Below are positions 37,208 to 46,340 of a DNA stretch of 64,000 bases, one piece after another. The notes under the pieces were generated by a model. It was not told the origin of the DNA and made no database searches. It saw only the letters and a list, made by a program, of their open reading frames with translations. A program made the translations under genes and the position numbers. Positions within the stretch are counted from its first letter, which is position 1. Each line of letters begins with the position of its first letter. This stretch comes from Micromonospora sp. WMMA1363 (lineage in GTDB: Bacteria; Actinomycetota; Actinomycetes; Mycobacteriales; Micromonosporaceae): assembly GCF_030345795.1 (NCBI RefSeq), contig NZ_JAUALB010000001.1, positions 2,968,001 through 3,032,000 of the forward strand. Direction: 5' to 3'.

Positions 37208-38521
37208 TCAGCCGTGCCCCTTGCGCTCCAGGAGCACCACCCGGACCCGGTCGAACCGCCACACTGCCCGGATCTCGAACCGATCGCGCAGGAACCTACC
37301 CCGGCCGGCGGGCATACCGGCCAAGCTGTCCTCCGGGTGTCCGGTCTCGATCAGCCAGATCCGCTTGGTGTCGCCGACGCACGGCGTCGCGTCGACGCAC
37401 TCCCGGGCCATCAGCCATCCGGCGTCCGCGGCCGACAGCGCGAGAAAGACGTCCCGCGGCTGCTGGTGGCCCGCCCGGAACCCGTAGTTGGCGGACTTCC
37501 GGGCCACGTCCGTGGATCCGCCGAACCCGTCGTTGAACGCGATCCCGTCATCCTGTCGGGCCCGCGCGGCGATGTGACGCACGGCCTCGACGTAGCGGGG
37601 TTGATAGTCGGCCTCGTCGGACCGAACCCGCTCGTGCGCCGGCAGACCTGCGTACCCGATCGCGGGCAGCAGGAGAACCGCACCGAGGAGCGCTGCCGCG
37701 GTCGCTCGGTCTCGGGTGACCGCCCGGAACAACTGGGCCGCCCCGGCGGCGGCGAGCAGCGCCCAGGCCGGCACCGTGAAGAGAAAGTACCGGGCCAGGA
37801 AGAGTTGCAGCACCGCGAACGTCACGTAGCCGATCACCGGAGGCAGCACCGCCCACGCCAGCAGCATGAGCACGGCAGGGCGCCGAACCGGGCCGGCCAG
37901 GGCCAACCCCAGCACGCCGAAGGTCACCACTATGCCAAGGATGGCGTACGTCCCGGTCAGGCTCTCCGTGAAGCGTTGCACCGCCACCCAGTCGTTGTCG
38001 ACCCAGGAGATCTGGCCGGACTGCCCGCTCGCCAGCACCAGCAACGGCAGCACGCCGAGCATGGCGAGACCGCTGGTCACCGCGTACCGCCATCGGGCGA
38101 CCTCGGCGGGAACCGCACGCCGGAGATAGCCGACATGACCGACCGCCACCAGCAGCGCCACGAAGTGCAGCCACCCGATGATCACGAGTGCGATCCCGTA
38201 CGCCCACCAGCGCCTTCGGGACGGCCGCTCCACGCCCCGCAGGAACAACCAGGTGGCCGCAACGGCCGCCAACGTCACCAGAGCGTACGACCGGGCCTCC
38301 TGCGCGTACCGGGAGACGGTCGGGAACAGCGCGAAGACCAGACCGGCCAGCACACCGACCGGGGTGTCGAGGCGGAACCACCCGGCGCACAGCGCGACGG
38401 CGGCGGGGAGCAGGGCCCACCAGCCCGAGGTGGAAGAAGGAGTGGGGCGGGGCGCGGCGTCGACCGCGACACCGGCCGGGGTGTCGTGGCCGGTCCGCCG
38501 CGTGACAGGCGCGGCGGTCAT
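37208..38521 (-). CDS. GT39-type glycosyltransferase lacking the catalytic N-terminal segment
   Basis: A 437-residue membrane protein homologous to the convergent neighbour. The shared parts are AGLVFALFPTVSRYAQEARSYAL, the later membrane segments and the soluble C-terminal domain (ARECVDATPCVGDTKRIWLI). However, after the first membrane segment (WWALLPAAVALCAGWFRLDTP, to residue 54) the sequence jumps straight to VGVLAGLVFALFP. The roughly 90 residues that should contain WRDE and the acceptor loop are absent. An in-frame internal deletion at about 38360-38370 is the simplest reading, so the product is probably inactive. ATG 38521 overlaps the TGA of the GH26 remnant (ATGA), showing an original operon. 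Confidence 0.8.
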   Translation of the reverse strand: MTAAPVTRRTGHDTPAGVAVDAAPRPTPSSTSGWWALLPAAVALCAGWFRLDTPVGVLAGLVFALFPTVSRYAQEARSYALVTLAAVAATWLFLRGVERPSRRRWWAYGIALVIIGWLHFVALLVAVGHVGYLRRAVPAEVARWRYAVTSGLAMLGVLPLLVLASGQSGQISWVDNDWVAVQRFTESLTGTYAILGIVVTFGVLGLALAGPVRRPAVLMLLAWAVLPPVIGYVTFAVLQLFLARYFLFTVPAWALLAAAGAAQLFRAVTRDRATAAALLGAVLLLPAIGYAGLPAHERVRSDEADYQPRYVEAVRHIAARARQDDGIAFNDGFGGSTDVARKSANYGFRAGHQQPRDVFLALSAADAGWLMARECVDATPCVGDTKRIWLIETGHPEDSLAGMPAGRGRFLRDRFEIRAVWRFDRVRVVLLERKGHG

Positions 38522-39030
38522 CGCACCTTCCTGACATCGAAGCCGTAGACGTTGTTCTTCGCCTGGTTGGCGAAGGCCCGCAGGGTGGCCGCGTCCTTGT
38601 CGATGTTCCAGTCACCGGAGCCGTTGATGTTGAAGTAGGCGACGCCGACGAAGTCCTTGCTGGTGGCCACGTTCGACAACAGGTTCTCGATGTGCGCCGG
38701 CCGCCCGGAGCCGGACTCGGAACCGGTCTCGACGACCAGCATCGGCAGCTTCGTGAAGGTCCGGACCTCCCTGACGGTCGGCCCGAAGAGATCCCTGAAG
38801 GTCTGCTGGCCCCGCCGAGTGTAGTAACCGTCGACGCCCACCCAGTCGACGAACGTGTCACCCGGGTAGTACGCCTTGAGTTTTCTCGAACGCAGGTAGT
38901 TGATGACGTTCGGCGTCCAGGTCCAGATGACGTTGGTCGCGCCCTGCTGGTCGAAGACCTTGTGCAGGTGGCGCCACGCGGCGACGAAGTCGGCGGCCGT
39001 GTTGTCCCAGAAGGGAACGCAGGTTGTAAA
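38518..39030 (-). pseudogene. 5'-truncated GH26-like glycoside hydrolase remnant
   Basis: The frame is open from 39030, directly after a TGA, to the stop at 38518, with no good start near the beginning. The sequence after the break reads FWDNTAADFVAAWRHLHKVF, then GATNVIWTWTPNVINYLR, YYPGDTFVDWVGVDGYYTRRG and LPMLVVETGSES. This is the C-terminal ~165 residues of a GH26 beta-mannanase-like enzyme, and the E in VVETG is the likely nucleophile. The N-terminal part with signal peptide and acid/base glutamate is missing. It is coupled to the deleted GT39 gene. Both look like remains of one decayed extracellular polysaccharide operon. Confidence 0.8.
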
Positions 39031-39150
39031 TCAACCCGCCGTCTCGGTGAAGATCTTGTAAAATTCTGACCGGCCATTCCACAGCGGACACCGAAGGCGC
39101 CATGTCGGACACTGCTGGTGTCGAGCGCGCCACGCCAGTCTGGCTTCGGC

Positions 39151-40728
39151 TCAGAGCCGGGCGAGCGGAACGACGAGCATCACCTCGGTGCCGCCGCTGG
39201 CACTGGCATGCAGCTCGATCGTGCCGCGCAGTTCGCCGGTGACCAGCGCGCGGACGATCTGCAGGCCGAGGTTTCCGCCACCCTCGGCGTCGAAATTCGG
39301 CGGCAGCCCGCTCCCGTTGTCGGCCACCGAGACGTGCAACATCTTGCGGAACCGGTGCGCCGACACCACCACCTCGGCTGCCGCGCCCCGGCCCGCCCTG
39401 GCCGGCCCGCCGGAGCCGGACCCGCCACCACCCGGCACCGGTCCACTATCCTCGGGCGAGCCCGCCTCACCGTCGGCCGGGAAACCGTGCTCGACGGCGT
39501 TCAACAGGAGCTCGTTGAGGACCATCACCAGCGACGTGGCGATCTCGGCGGGGAGCACACCGAAACTGCCCTGCCGGCGCATCCGGACCACCGTCTCGGT
39601 GGCGGCCACCTCGGTCGCCGCGCTGGCCACCCGGTCGACGATCCCGTCGAACTCGACCGCCTCGTCGCTGGACATGGCGAGCGTCTCGTGCACCAGCGCG
39701 ATGGAGGCGACCCGGCGCACCGACTCCTCGAGCGCGACCCGCGCCTCCGGCATGGCCACCCGGCGGGCCTGGAGGCGCAGCAGCGCCGCGACGGTCTGCA
39801 GGTTGTTCTTGACCCGGTGATGGATCTCCCGGATGGTGGCATCCTTGGTCATCAGGGCACGGTCCCGGCGGCGGACCTCGGTGACGTCGCGGACCAGCAC
39901 CAGCGCGCCGATCGGCACCCCGGCCGGCATCAGCGGCAGCGCCCGGGTCAGCATGGTCGCCCCGCGGGCATCGATCTCGCGGCGTGGCGGCGCCTCGCCG
40001 CGCAGAGCGGCGAGGGCGGCGTTGGCCGCGTCGGTGCCCTCGAGTGGGTCGGCGGCGAGGCGCCGGTGCAGCGCGGCGAGGTCCTCGCCCACCAGATGCG
40101 CGGCGTGACCCAACCGGCGGTACGCGGACTGCGCGTTGGGGCTCGCGTACGTGACCTTGCCGCTCGCGTCCAACCGGACCAGCCCGTCGCCCACCCGAGG
40201 CGCCGAGGTGGTCTCCCCGGGGTGCCCGGACGGCGGGAAGGTCCCGTCGGCGATCATCTGCGCCAGGTCGTCGGCGGTCGTCAGGTAGTTCAGCTCCAGC
40301 TGGCTGGGCGTCCGCGCGGTCGACAGATTTGTGTCCCGTCCGACCACGGCGATCACCTCGTGCTCACCGTCCCCGGTCCGTAACCGAACCGGGATCGCCT
40401 CGTGCCGCGCAGGCACATCGCCGTACCAGACCGGGTCGCCCTCCCGCCAGATCCGGCCCTGCCGGTAGGCGACCTCGAGATGCGCCACCTCCGGTCCACC
40501 GATGATCCGGCCCACCTGGTCGTCCTGGTACGCCGTCGGTGCGGTGGTCGGTCGGACCTGCGCCACGCACAGAAAGGCGCCGTCCCCGTCCACCGGAACC
40601 CAGAGCAGCAGGTCGGCGAAGGACAGGTCGGAGAGCAACTGCCAGTCGCCCGCGATCCGGTGCAGGTGGTCGATGTCGGCCCGACGGAGCTGGGTGTGCT
40701 CCTCGGCGAGGTCGCGCAGCGTGGACAC
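39151..40728 (-). CDS. PdtaS-like sensor histidine kinase
   Basis: A 525-residue soluble kinase. The N-terminal ~200 residues are a GAF-like sensor (VSTLRDLAEEHTQLRRADIDHLHRI, ADLLLWVPVD), then there is a PAS domain (VRLDASGKVTYASPNAQSAYRRLG). The HisKA_2 box IREIHHRVKNNLQTVAALLRLQARR has the phospho-histidine, and a HWE-like HATPase ends it with ELLLNAVEHGF, VADNGSGLPP and LGLQIVRALV. A ~35-residue Gly/Ser/Pro insertion lies inside the ATPase domain. Mycobacterial PdtaS signals to PdtaR, an ANTAR RNA-binding regulator; no pdtaR is in the window. GTG 40728. Confidence 0.92.
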   Translation of the reverse strand: MSTLRDLAEEHTQLRRADIDHLHRIAGDWQLLSDLSFADLLLWVPVDGDGAFLCVAQVRPTTAPTAYQDDQVGRIIGGPEVAHLEVAYRQGRIWREGDPVWYGDVPARHEAIPVRLRTGDGEHEVIAVVGRDTNLSTARTPSQLELNYLTTADDLAQMIADGTFPPSGHPGETTSAPRVGDGLVRLDASGKVTYASPNAQSAYRRLGHAAHLVGEDLAALHRRLAADPLEGTDAANAALAALRGEAPPRREIDARGATMLTRALPLMPAGVPIGALVLVRDVTEVRRRDRALMTKDATIREIHHRVKNNLQTVAALLRLQARRVAMPEARVALEESVRRVASIALVHETLAMSSDEAVEFDGIVDRVASAATEVAATETVVRMRRQGSFGVLPAEIATSLVMVLNELLLNAVEHGFPADGEAGSPEDSGPVPGGGGSGSGGPARAGRGAAAEVVVSAHRFRKMLHVSVADNGSGLPPNFDAEGGGNLGLQIVRALVTGELRGTIELHASASGGTEVMLVVPLARL

Positions 40729-40753
40729 GGTGACCAGCGTGCCACGCCGGCTC

Positions 40754-41806
40754 TCACATCGTCGTGGTGACCTTCCTGAGCCCTCGGGGCGCATCCGGGT
40801 CCTCGCCACGGGCCAGCGCGAGCGCCAGGGCCAGACGTTGCAGCGGCAGGATGTCCAGCAGCGGGGCGTACCGCTCGTCGACCTCGGGAACGGCCATCCG
40901 GGTCGCGCCCGAGACGTCGGCCGAGCCGACCACCACCACGTCGGCGCGGCGTTCACCGAGCCGAGGCAGCACCTCCCCCATCGACCGCCCGCCGGGGCCG
41001 GATCCCACCACCGCGAGGACCGGCACATCCGGGTCGGTCATGGCGAGTGGGCCGTGCAGCAGATCGGCACCGGAGAAGGCCAGCGTCGGCAGGTAGGAGG
41101 TCTCCATCAGCTTCAGCGCCGCCTCCCGGGCGGTCGGGTACGCGTACCCTCGCCCGGTCGTCACCAGCTGCGCGGCGAACCGGTAGCGCGGCGCGAGCTG
41201 GGTTGGGGTCTCGTCGGCCAGGATGCGGGTGGCCAACTCGGGCAGCGCGTCGAGCGCCGCCCGTTCGTCGGCGGGGAGTACCCCGTCGCCGGCCCGAATC
41301 CCCTCTACCAGCATCAGAAGGGCGAGCAGCTCGGCGGTGTAGGTCTTGGTGGCGGCCACCGCCCGTTCGCGACCGGCGGCGAGGTCGACGCTCAGCTCCG
41401 CGACGCCGGCCAGCGGCGAGTCGGGCGCGTTGGTGACCGCGAGGGTGAGCGCGCCCGAGACACGGGCAGCCCGGAGGACCTCGGTGAGGTCCGGGGATCC
41501 CCCGCTCTGGCTCACCCCGACCACCAACGCACCGGACAGGTCCGGCCGCGCGCCGTACACGGTGACGGCGCTGGGCGAGGCGAGCCCGGCGGGCAGGCCG
41601 AGGCGGATCTCGGTCAGGTACGCACCGTAGAGCGCGGCGTGGTCGGAGGTGCCGCGTGCGGTGAACACCACGTGTCGCGGACGGCGGTCGGCGATGACGG
41701 CGGCGACCCGGGCGATCTCCCCGGCGTGCTCGGTGGAGAGCAGTCGGGCGTACCCCGCCGGCTGCTCGTCGATGTCGGCGACCATACCGGCTCCTGGACG
41801 GGTCAC
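40754..41806 (-). CDS. SIS-domain sugar-phosphate isomerase/deaminase-like protein
   Basis: A 350-residue protein with two SIS domains like the isomerase half of GlmS. HVVFTARGTSDHAALYGAYL and VVGVSQSGGSPDLTEVLRAA bind the phosphosugar, TKTYTAELLALLML follows, and a second SIS domain carries GRGYAYPTAREAALKLMETSYLPTLAFSGADLLHGP. There is no glutaminase domain, so it is not complete GlmS; AgaS- or NagB-type aminosugar metabolism is more likely. GTG 41806 was chosen for its GGGAGG site 7 bases upstream. The promoter side carries three CAATG repeats and an inverted CATTG. Confidence 0.88.
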   Translation of the reverse strand: MTRPGAGMVADIDEQPAGYARLLSTEHAGEIARVAAVIADRRPRHVVFTARGTSDHAALYGAYLTEIRLGLPAGLASPSAVTVYGARPDLSGALVVGVSQSGGSPDLTEVLRAARVSGALTLAVTNAPDSPLAGVAELSVDLAAGRERAVAATKTYTAELLALLMLVEGIRAGDGVLPADERAALDALPELATRILADETPTQLAPRYRFAAQLVTTGRGYAYPTAREAALKLMETSYLPTLAFSGADLLHGPLAMTDPDVPVLAVVGSGPGGRSMGEVLPRLGERRADVVVVGSADVSGATRMAVPEVDERYAPLLDILPLQRLALALALARGEDPDAPRGLRKVTTTM

Positions 41807-41870
41807 GGAAGCTCCTCCCAGTGCGCATATTCCGCGCGTTTCCTGCTCAGTCTTGCATCTTTGATCGGAG

Positions 41871-41895
41871 CAATGCAATGCAATGAACAGCATTG
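41871..41895. repeat. CAATG x3 direct repeat with inverted CATTG in divergent promoter region
   Basis: CAATG occurs three times in tandem (41871-41875, 41876-41880, 41881-41885) and CATTG follows at 41891-41895. GCAATGC and GCATTGC form 7-base inverted arms. The surrounding 41830-41935 is unusually AT-rich for this genome and lies between divergent SIS and TPR genes; it may be an operator. Confidence 0.6.
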
Positions 41896-41974
41896 CGCAC
41901 TGATCACTAAGATCCGTCAACATCACCTACGCTGACGACCCGACCTCGCACAGCACGGGAGCGGAGCGGACGAC

Positions 41975-43798
41975 GTGGCCGAGCACGAACGGGATCTGCC
42001 TGCGGCGGAGGAACTGGCCCTGGCCCGGTCGGCCCTGGCCGACGGCGACCTGGCTGACGCCGCCACGCACGTCGCAGGCGCGCTGGCACAGGCGCCGACC
42101 ATGCCGGAGGTGCACGAGGTGCTCGCCCGCTTCGCCGCCGCCGACGGGGGCGGGCTCGACCTGTTCCCCCTGCGCCACAACGTGTTCGTCGGCACCGTCG
42201 TCGCCCGGGCGCACCTGCTCGCCGCCGCCGGCCGCCCGGCCGAAGGGCTCGACCTGCTCGTCGCGGCCACCGGCCACGCGCCGGCGACGCCGTGGGCCGA
42301 GGTGCCCTGGGTGACCGCCCCCGACCTGGCCGAACGCCTCGAACCGGACCGCATCGCCCGGATCCTCATGCAGGTCTGCGCGGCCACCCCCGATCCGGCG
42401 CCCCGGTCCGGCCGGACAGCTCTTGCCCCGTACCTCGCGCTGGCTCGCAACGCGGTCACCGTCCACCCCGAAGACGCCCTGCTCCTCGGCGCGGCGTCCG
42501 CGCTGGCCCGGCGGGTCGGTGAGGTCGAGTTCGCGATCCGCTGGGCCACCCGGGGGGTTCGTGTCGAGCCGTCGAAAATCGGCGAGGTGTGGCTCGGGTA
42601 CGCATGTCGCAGCGCGGGCCGAATCCGGGAGGCCCTCGCGGCGCTCGAACGCGCCGTCGGGCACGACCCCGACGACCTGGCCGTGTACGCCGACATCGCC
42701 GGTACCCTCGCCGACCACGGCCGTCTCGACGAAGCACTCGTCTGGATCGACCGGGCGCTGGCCCGGGACCCGTCCTTCGACTGTGCGGTGCACACGGCGC
42801 ACCGATTGCGCTTTCTGCGCGATGGTGACGTCGGGCACCTGGTCGCGCTGGCCGACTTCGCACGCGAGTACCCGGACGACTCCCACGAGCACGCCGACCT
42901 GGCCGAAGCCTGCCGCAGCCACCCGTGGCTCGGGCAGGTCACCCCCGCCGTCGGGCCGACGGTCGACGCGCTGCGCGCCGCCCTCGCCGACGACCGCCGC
43001 GGCCTGGGCACCGCCGTCCGGCTGGTCTCGCCGGCACCGCCGAGTGCCCTGCGTACGCTCGCCTCGGCCGCGCCCCGCCTGCGCGTGGAGGTGACGGACG
43101 GGCCTGGCCCGGACCCACGCGAGCCCCGGCGGGCGACCGGCAGACGACTGTGGCGCTACGAGGGCGACGCGGTCACGCCCGCCCTCGCGGCGCCGTCACC
43201 GGATGCCGCCGAACACCTCCGGCAGTTCGTCCACCCGGCCTGGCCGCACCCGCCGGCGGCGTACGACGCAGCCGTCGCCCTGGCCACTTTGGACCTCGCT
43301 GACCTACTCGGCCTGCTCGTGCACCCGCCCGCCGCCCCGCCGACCGCGCTGGGCCGGGTGCTCGGCGAGCAGGACCCGACGCTGTGGACCCGCAGCGTCC
43401 AGGTCTGGGCCTGCCTTGGGCTGCTGCATCACCGTACCGACGAGCCGTGGCCGGACTCGACCCGGCGGCAGGTGTTGTTGGACCTGGTCTGGGGCGTCGA
43501 GGACTGGATCACCGAGGCCGCGTTGTTCGCCCTGGTGACCGCCGCCTGGGTCGACCCGTCGGTACGCCCCGACGTCGCCGCGGTGGTGGCCGAGCGGCTC
43601 GCGGACGCGGCGCACACCGCCCGGGACCGCACGGTGCCGATCGCCGCCTCCCTGGGCCACCTGGCCCTGGCCACCCCCGACCTGGACCCGGCGGCGCGGG
43701 CGCTGGCCCGCACCCTGACCGGCCGGCCGGCACCGCGGGCTCCCCGATCGCTACGCCGCCTCTGGCGGCGCCTCACCGCCGCCCTCCGCCGCCCCTGA
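41975..43798 (+). CDS. Tetratricopeptide-repeat protein
   Basis: A 607-residue cytoplasmic protein. The N-terminal ~320 residues are helical TPR-like repeats, the clearest at GEVWLGYACRSAGRIREALAALERAVGHDPDDLAVYADIAGTL and DEALVWIDRALARDPSFDCAVHTA. The C-terminal ~230 residues are Ala/Leu/Trp-rich and helical with no named domain. There is no catalytic motif, signal peptide or membrane helix. It is probably a scaffold. GTG 41975. It sits alone between two divergently oriented units, so the context says nothing about its partner. Confidence 0.8.
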   Translation: MAEHERDLPAAEELALARSALADGDLADAATHVAGALAQAPTMPEVHEVLARFAAADGGGLDLFPLRHNVFVGTVVARAHLLAAAGRPAEGLDLLVAATGHAPATPWAEVPWVTAPDLAERLEPDRIARILMQVCAATPDPAPRSGRTALAPYLALARNAVTVHPEDALLLGAASALARRVGEVEFAIRWATRGVRVEPSKIGEVWLGYACRSAGRIREALAALERAVGHDPDDLAVYADIAGTLADHGRLDEALVWIDRALARDPSFDCAVHTAHRLRFLRDGDVGHLVALADFAREYPDDSHEHADLAEACRSHPWLGQVTPAVGPTVDALRAALADDRRGLGTAVRLVSPAPPSALRTLASAAPRLRVEVTDGPGPDPREPRRATGRRLWRYEGDAVTPALAAPSPDAAEHLRQFVHPAWPHPPAAYDAAVALATLDLADLLGLLVHPPAAPPTALGRVLGEQDPTLWTRSVQVWACLGLLHHRTDEPWPDSTRRQVLLDLVWGVEDWITEAALFALVTAAWVDPSVRPDVAAVVAERLADAAHTARDRTVPIAASLGHLALATPDLDPAARALARTLTGRPAPRAPRSLRRLWRRLTAALRRP

Positions 43799-43862
43799 CC
43801 AGCCCCCACACCGGGGCCCGCGTCCCGGCGCAGTCGCCGCACGCCCGAGTTCCGCGGGTGGG

Positions 43863-45443
43863 TCAGGGGGTCGGGGCCTTGGCGACGGCCGTCTCCGTCT
43901 CGTCGGCGGGCGCCGGGTGTGACGCGTCGGCAGTCCGCAGCGGGATCTCCTTGATGAACCACGCGAGCACCGGCACCATGATCGTGAAGAGCACCGCCCA
44001 GAGGAAGACGTGCGAGATCGCGTCGGCGAGACCGCTGAACATCACCTCGCGGGCCTGTGCCGGCAGGTCCCGGAGTCGCCCCAGGTCCATCGCCACACCG
44101 GCCTCGCCGCCTCCGCCGAACGAATCGCCGGCCGACGAACCAGCCAGCCGGTTGGCGAAGACGGCACCGAAGAGCGAGATGCCGAACGAACCGCCGATCG
44201 AGCGGAAGAACGTCGCCGCACCGCTCGCCGCGCCCAGGTCGCGCTGCTCGACGCTGTTCTGCGCGATGAGCATCGAGGTCTGCATGAGGAAGCCCATCCC
44301 GACGCCGAGCACGACCATGTAGAGCGAGGACTCGACCCTGCTGGTGTGCACGTCGAGCCGGGTCAGCAGGGCCATGCCGGCGGTCATCACCGCGCCGCCG
44401 ACAATCGGGAAGATCCGGTAGCGACCGGTCCGCGTGATCGCCCGGCCCACCACCAGCGAGACCACCAACATGCCGAACATCAACGGCAGCAGCAGCAGGC
44501 CGGAGTTGGTGGCCGAGGCACCCTGCACGGTCTGCTGGTAGAGCGGGAGGAAGCTCATCGCGCCGAACATCGCGAAGCCGAGCAGGAAACCGACCACCGA
44601 GATCAGCGCGAAGTTGCGGTTGGCGAAGAGCTTGAGCGACAGGATCGGCTCGGCCGCACGGCGCTCGACCAGAGCGAAGCCGACGAGTGCCACCAGCACG
44701 AGAGCGGCCAGGCCGAGGATCTGCGGCGATACCCAGTCGTACTCGGTGCCGCCCCAGGTGGTGACCAGTACGATCCCGGTGATACCCACCGAGAGCAACG
44801 CGGCGCCGAGCCAGTCGATCCGGTGCTCGGTACGGTGCCGAGGCACGCGCAGGGTGGCGACCAGCAGCACCAGCGCGACGCCGCCCAGCGGCAGGTTGAC
44901 GTAGAACGCCCAGCGCCACGAGAGGTGGTCGGTGATGAACCCGCCGACGAGCGGGCCGGCCACCATGGCGATGGCCATGACGCCGGCGATCATGCCCTGG
45001 TAGCGGCCCCGCTCCCGGGGCGGGACCAGGTCGCCGATGATCGCCATCACGCCGACCATCAGGCCACCGCCGCCGAGGCCCTGGACGGCACGGAAGGCGA
45101 TCAGCTCGACCATGCCGTCGTCCGGCCCGCCGAGCAGCGCGGATCCCGCCATTCCGCAGAGCGCGGATCCGACCAGGAAGATCACCACAGCGGTCAGGAA
45201 GACCGTCTTGCGACCGTACAGGTCACCGAGCTTGCCCCAGATCGGGGTGGAGACGGTGGTACCGAGGACATAGGCGGTGACCACCCAGGTGAAGTGGTCC
45301 AACCCGCCGAACTCGCCCACGATCCTGGGCAGGGCCGTGCTGACGATCATGTTGTCGAGCATCGCCAGCGTCATGGCGATCATCAGGCTGAAGAGCACGA
45401 GCCGGATGTTCGGCCGTGCCGGTGCCTGGGTTGCCTGGGCCAT
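43863..45443 (-). CDS. EmrB/QacA-type 14-segment MFS multidrug exporter
   Basis: A 526-residue DHA2-family exporter. Motif D1 is LDNMIVSTALPRI in segment 1, motif A is GKLGDLYGRK between segments 2 and 3, and motif C is AGPLVGGFITDHLSWRW in segment 5; about 14 membrane segments follow to the Lys/Pro-rich C-terminus. It exchanges drugs for protons. ATG 45443 has GGGGGAG upstream. A TetR-family gene is divergent, and the 100-base gap holds two tandem palindromes, so the exporter is almost certainly repressed by that regulator until its ligand is present. Confidence 0.93.
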   Translation of the reverse strand: MAQATQAPARPNIRLVLFSLMIAMTLAMLDNMIVSTALPRIVGEFGGLDHFTWVVTAYVLGTTVSTPIWGKLGDLYGRKTVFLTAVVIFLVGSALCGMAGSALLGGPDDGMVELIAFRAVQGLGGGGLMVGVMAIIGDLVPPRERGRYQGMIAGVMAIAMVAGPLVGGFITDHLSWRWAFYVNLPLGGVALVLLVATLRVPRHRTEHRIDWLGAALLSVGITGIVLVTTWGGTEYDWVSPQILGLAALVLVALVGFALVERRAAEPILSLKLFANRNFALISVVGFLLGFAMFGAMSFLPLYQQTVQGASATNSGLLLLPLMFGMLVVSLVVGRAITRTGRYRIFPIVGGAVMTAGMALLTRLDVHTSRVESSLYMVVLGVGMGFLMQTSMLIAQNSVEQRDLGAASGAATFFRSIGGSFGISLFGAVFANRLAGSSAGDSFGGGGEAGVAMDLGRLRDLPAQAREVMFSGLADAISHVFLWAVLFTIMVPVLAWFIKEIPLRTADASHPAPADETETAVAKAPTP

Positions 45444-45470
45444 CGGTAGGCTCCCCCGAGAGTGTGTAAC

Positions 45471-45516
45471 TTACTTGCCGCCCGGCTAGTCACCTTACTA
45501 GCCGCACGGTAAGTTG
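45471..45516. promoter_or_regulatory. Tandem TetR-type operators
   Basis: Two 22-base pseudo-palindromes, 45471-45492 and 45495-45516, share TTACT(T/A)GCCGC(C/A)CGG and are 24 bases centre to centre. Each has TTACT..GCCG on the left and CGG...AGT on the right. They also create larger inverted arms (AACTTAC 45468-45474 with GTAAGTT 45509-45515; CGGCTAGT 45483-45490 with ACTAGCCG 45497-45504). They lie between the divergent exporter and TetR genes, so they should control both. Confidence 0.8.
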
Positions 45517-45543
45517 GGTAGCGACACCGGTCAGGCGAGTCGG

Positions 45544-46137
45544 GTGGTGAGGGTGAGAGAGAACACAGGCGGGACGCAGGAGCGCATCAAGGCCGTCGCG
45601 CTGGAGCTCTTCACCGAGCAGGGGTACGAGAAGACCTCGCTACGGGAGATCGCCGAGCGGCTGAAGGTGACGAAGGCCGCGCTCTACTACCACTTCAAGA
45701 GCAAGGACGAGATCGTCAGCAGCTTCGTCGAGGACCGCCTCGACCGGATGGACGAACTCATCGCCTGGGCTGAGACGCAACCGGCAACCCGGGCCACCCG
45801 GCGCACGGTCATCAGCCGGTACGCCGACACGATGTTCGCCGGCGAGCAGCCCTCAGTGATGCGCTTCTTCGAGCAGAACCAGACGGTGCTGAAGAGCCTC
45901 ACCGCTGGCAAGCAGATGCGCGACCGAATGTTCGGGCTGGCCAACGTCCTGTGCCGGGGGGACACCTCACCCGGCGCTCAGCTACGCGCCGTACTGGCGC
46001 TCTTCGCCGTGCACAGCAGTTGGTTCGCGGTGCGGACGCCGGGCATCAGCGACGCCGAGCGCCGGGCGACCGCCCTGGAGGTGGCCGACGAACTGCTCGC
46101 CGCCATCCACCCCAGGCCGGCCGACGACCCAGCCTGA
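45544..46137 (+). CDS. TetR-family transcriptional regulator
   Basis: A regulator of about 197 residues. The N-terminal helix-turn-helix is complete (RIKAVALELFTEQGYEKTSLREIAERLKVTKAALYYHFKSKDEI), followed by a helical ligand-binding domain. It is divergent from a drug exporter and is the evident owner of the two tandem palindromes between the genes. Possible starts are GTG 45544, 45547 or 45553. An in-frame TTG at 45514 would overlap the operator and is unlikely. The inducer is unknown. Confidence 0.9.
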   Translation: MVRVRENTGGTQERIKAVALELFTEQGYEKTSLREIAERLKVTKAALYYHFKSKDEIVSSFVEDRLDRMDELIAWAETQPATRATRRTVISRYADTMFAGEQPSVMRFFEQNQTVLKSLTAGKQMRDRMFGLANVLCRGDTSPGAQLRAVLALFAVHSSWFAVRTPGISDAERRATALEVADELLAAIHPRPADDPA

Positions 46138-46340
46138 CCCGTACACACGAAACCAGGTCGGGTCGCCGCACCGCACCCCGGCCGCACCGCAGACACGTCG
46201 CGTCCCCGGGCACCGGCCGGACGACCGCCACGCGTCGGGTGACCCACGGTGGGCGTCCCACCGCAGCCACCCTGACACGTCGCCCCCGCCGGAGCACGTG
46301 GGCCGGACGGCCGGCTCGCACCGGGCCGGCCCAGGTGCGA

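Noticed and set aside
41807..41974. DasR-type operator upstream of the SIS gene
   Set aside because: No ACTGGTCTAGACCAGT-like palindrome; only CAATG repeats are present.
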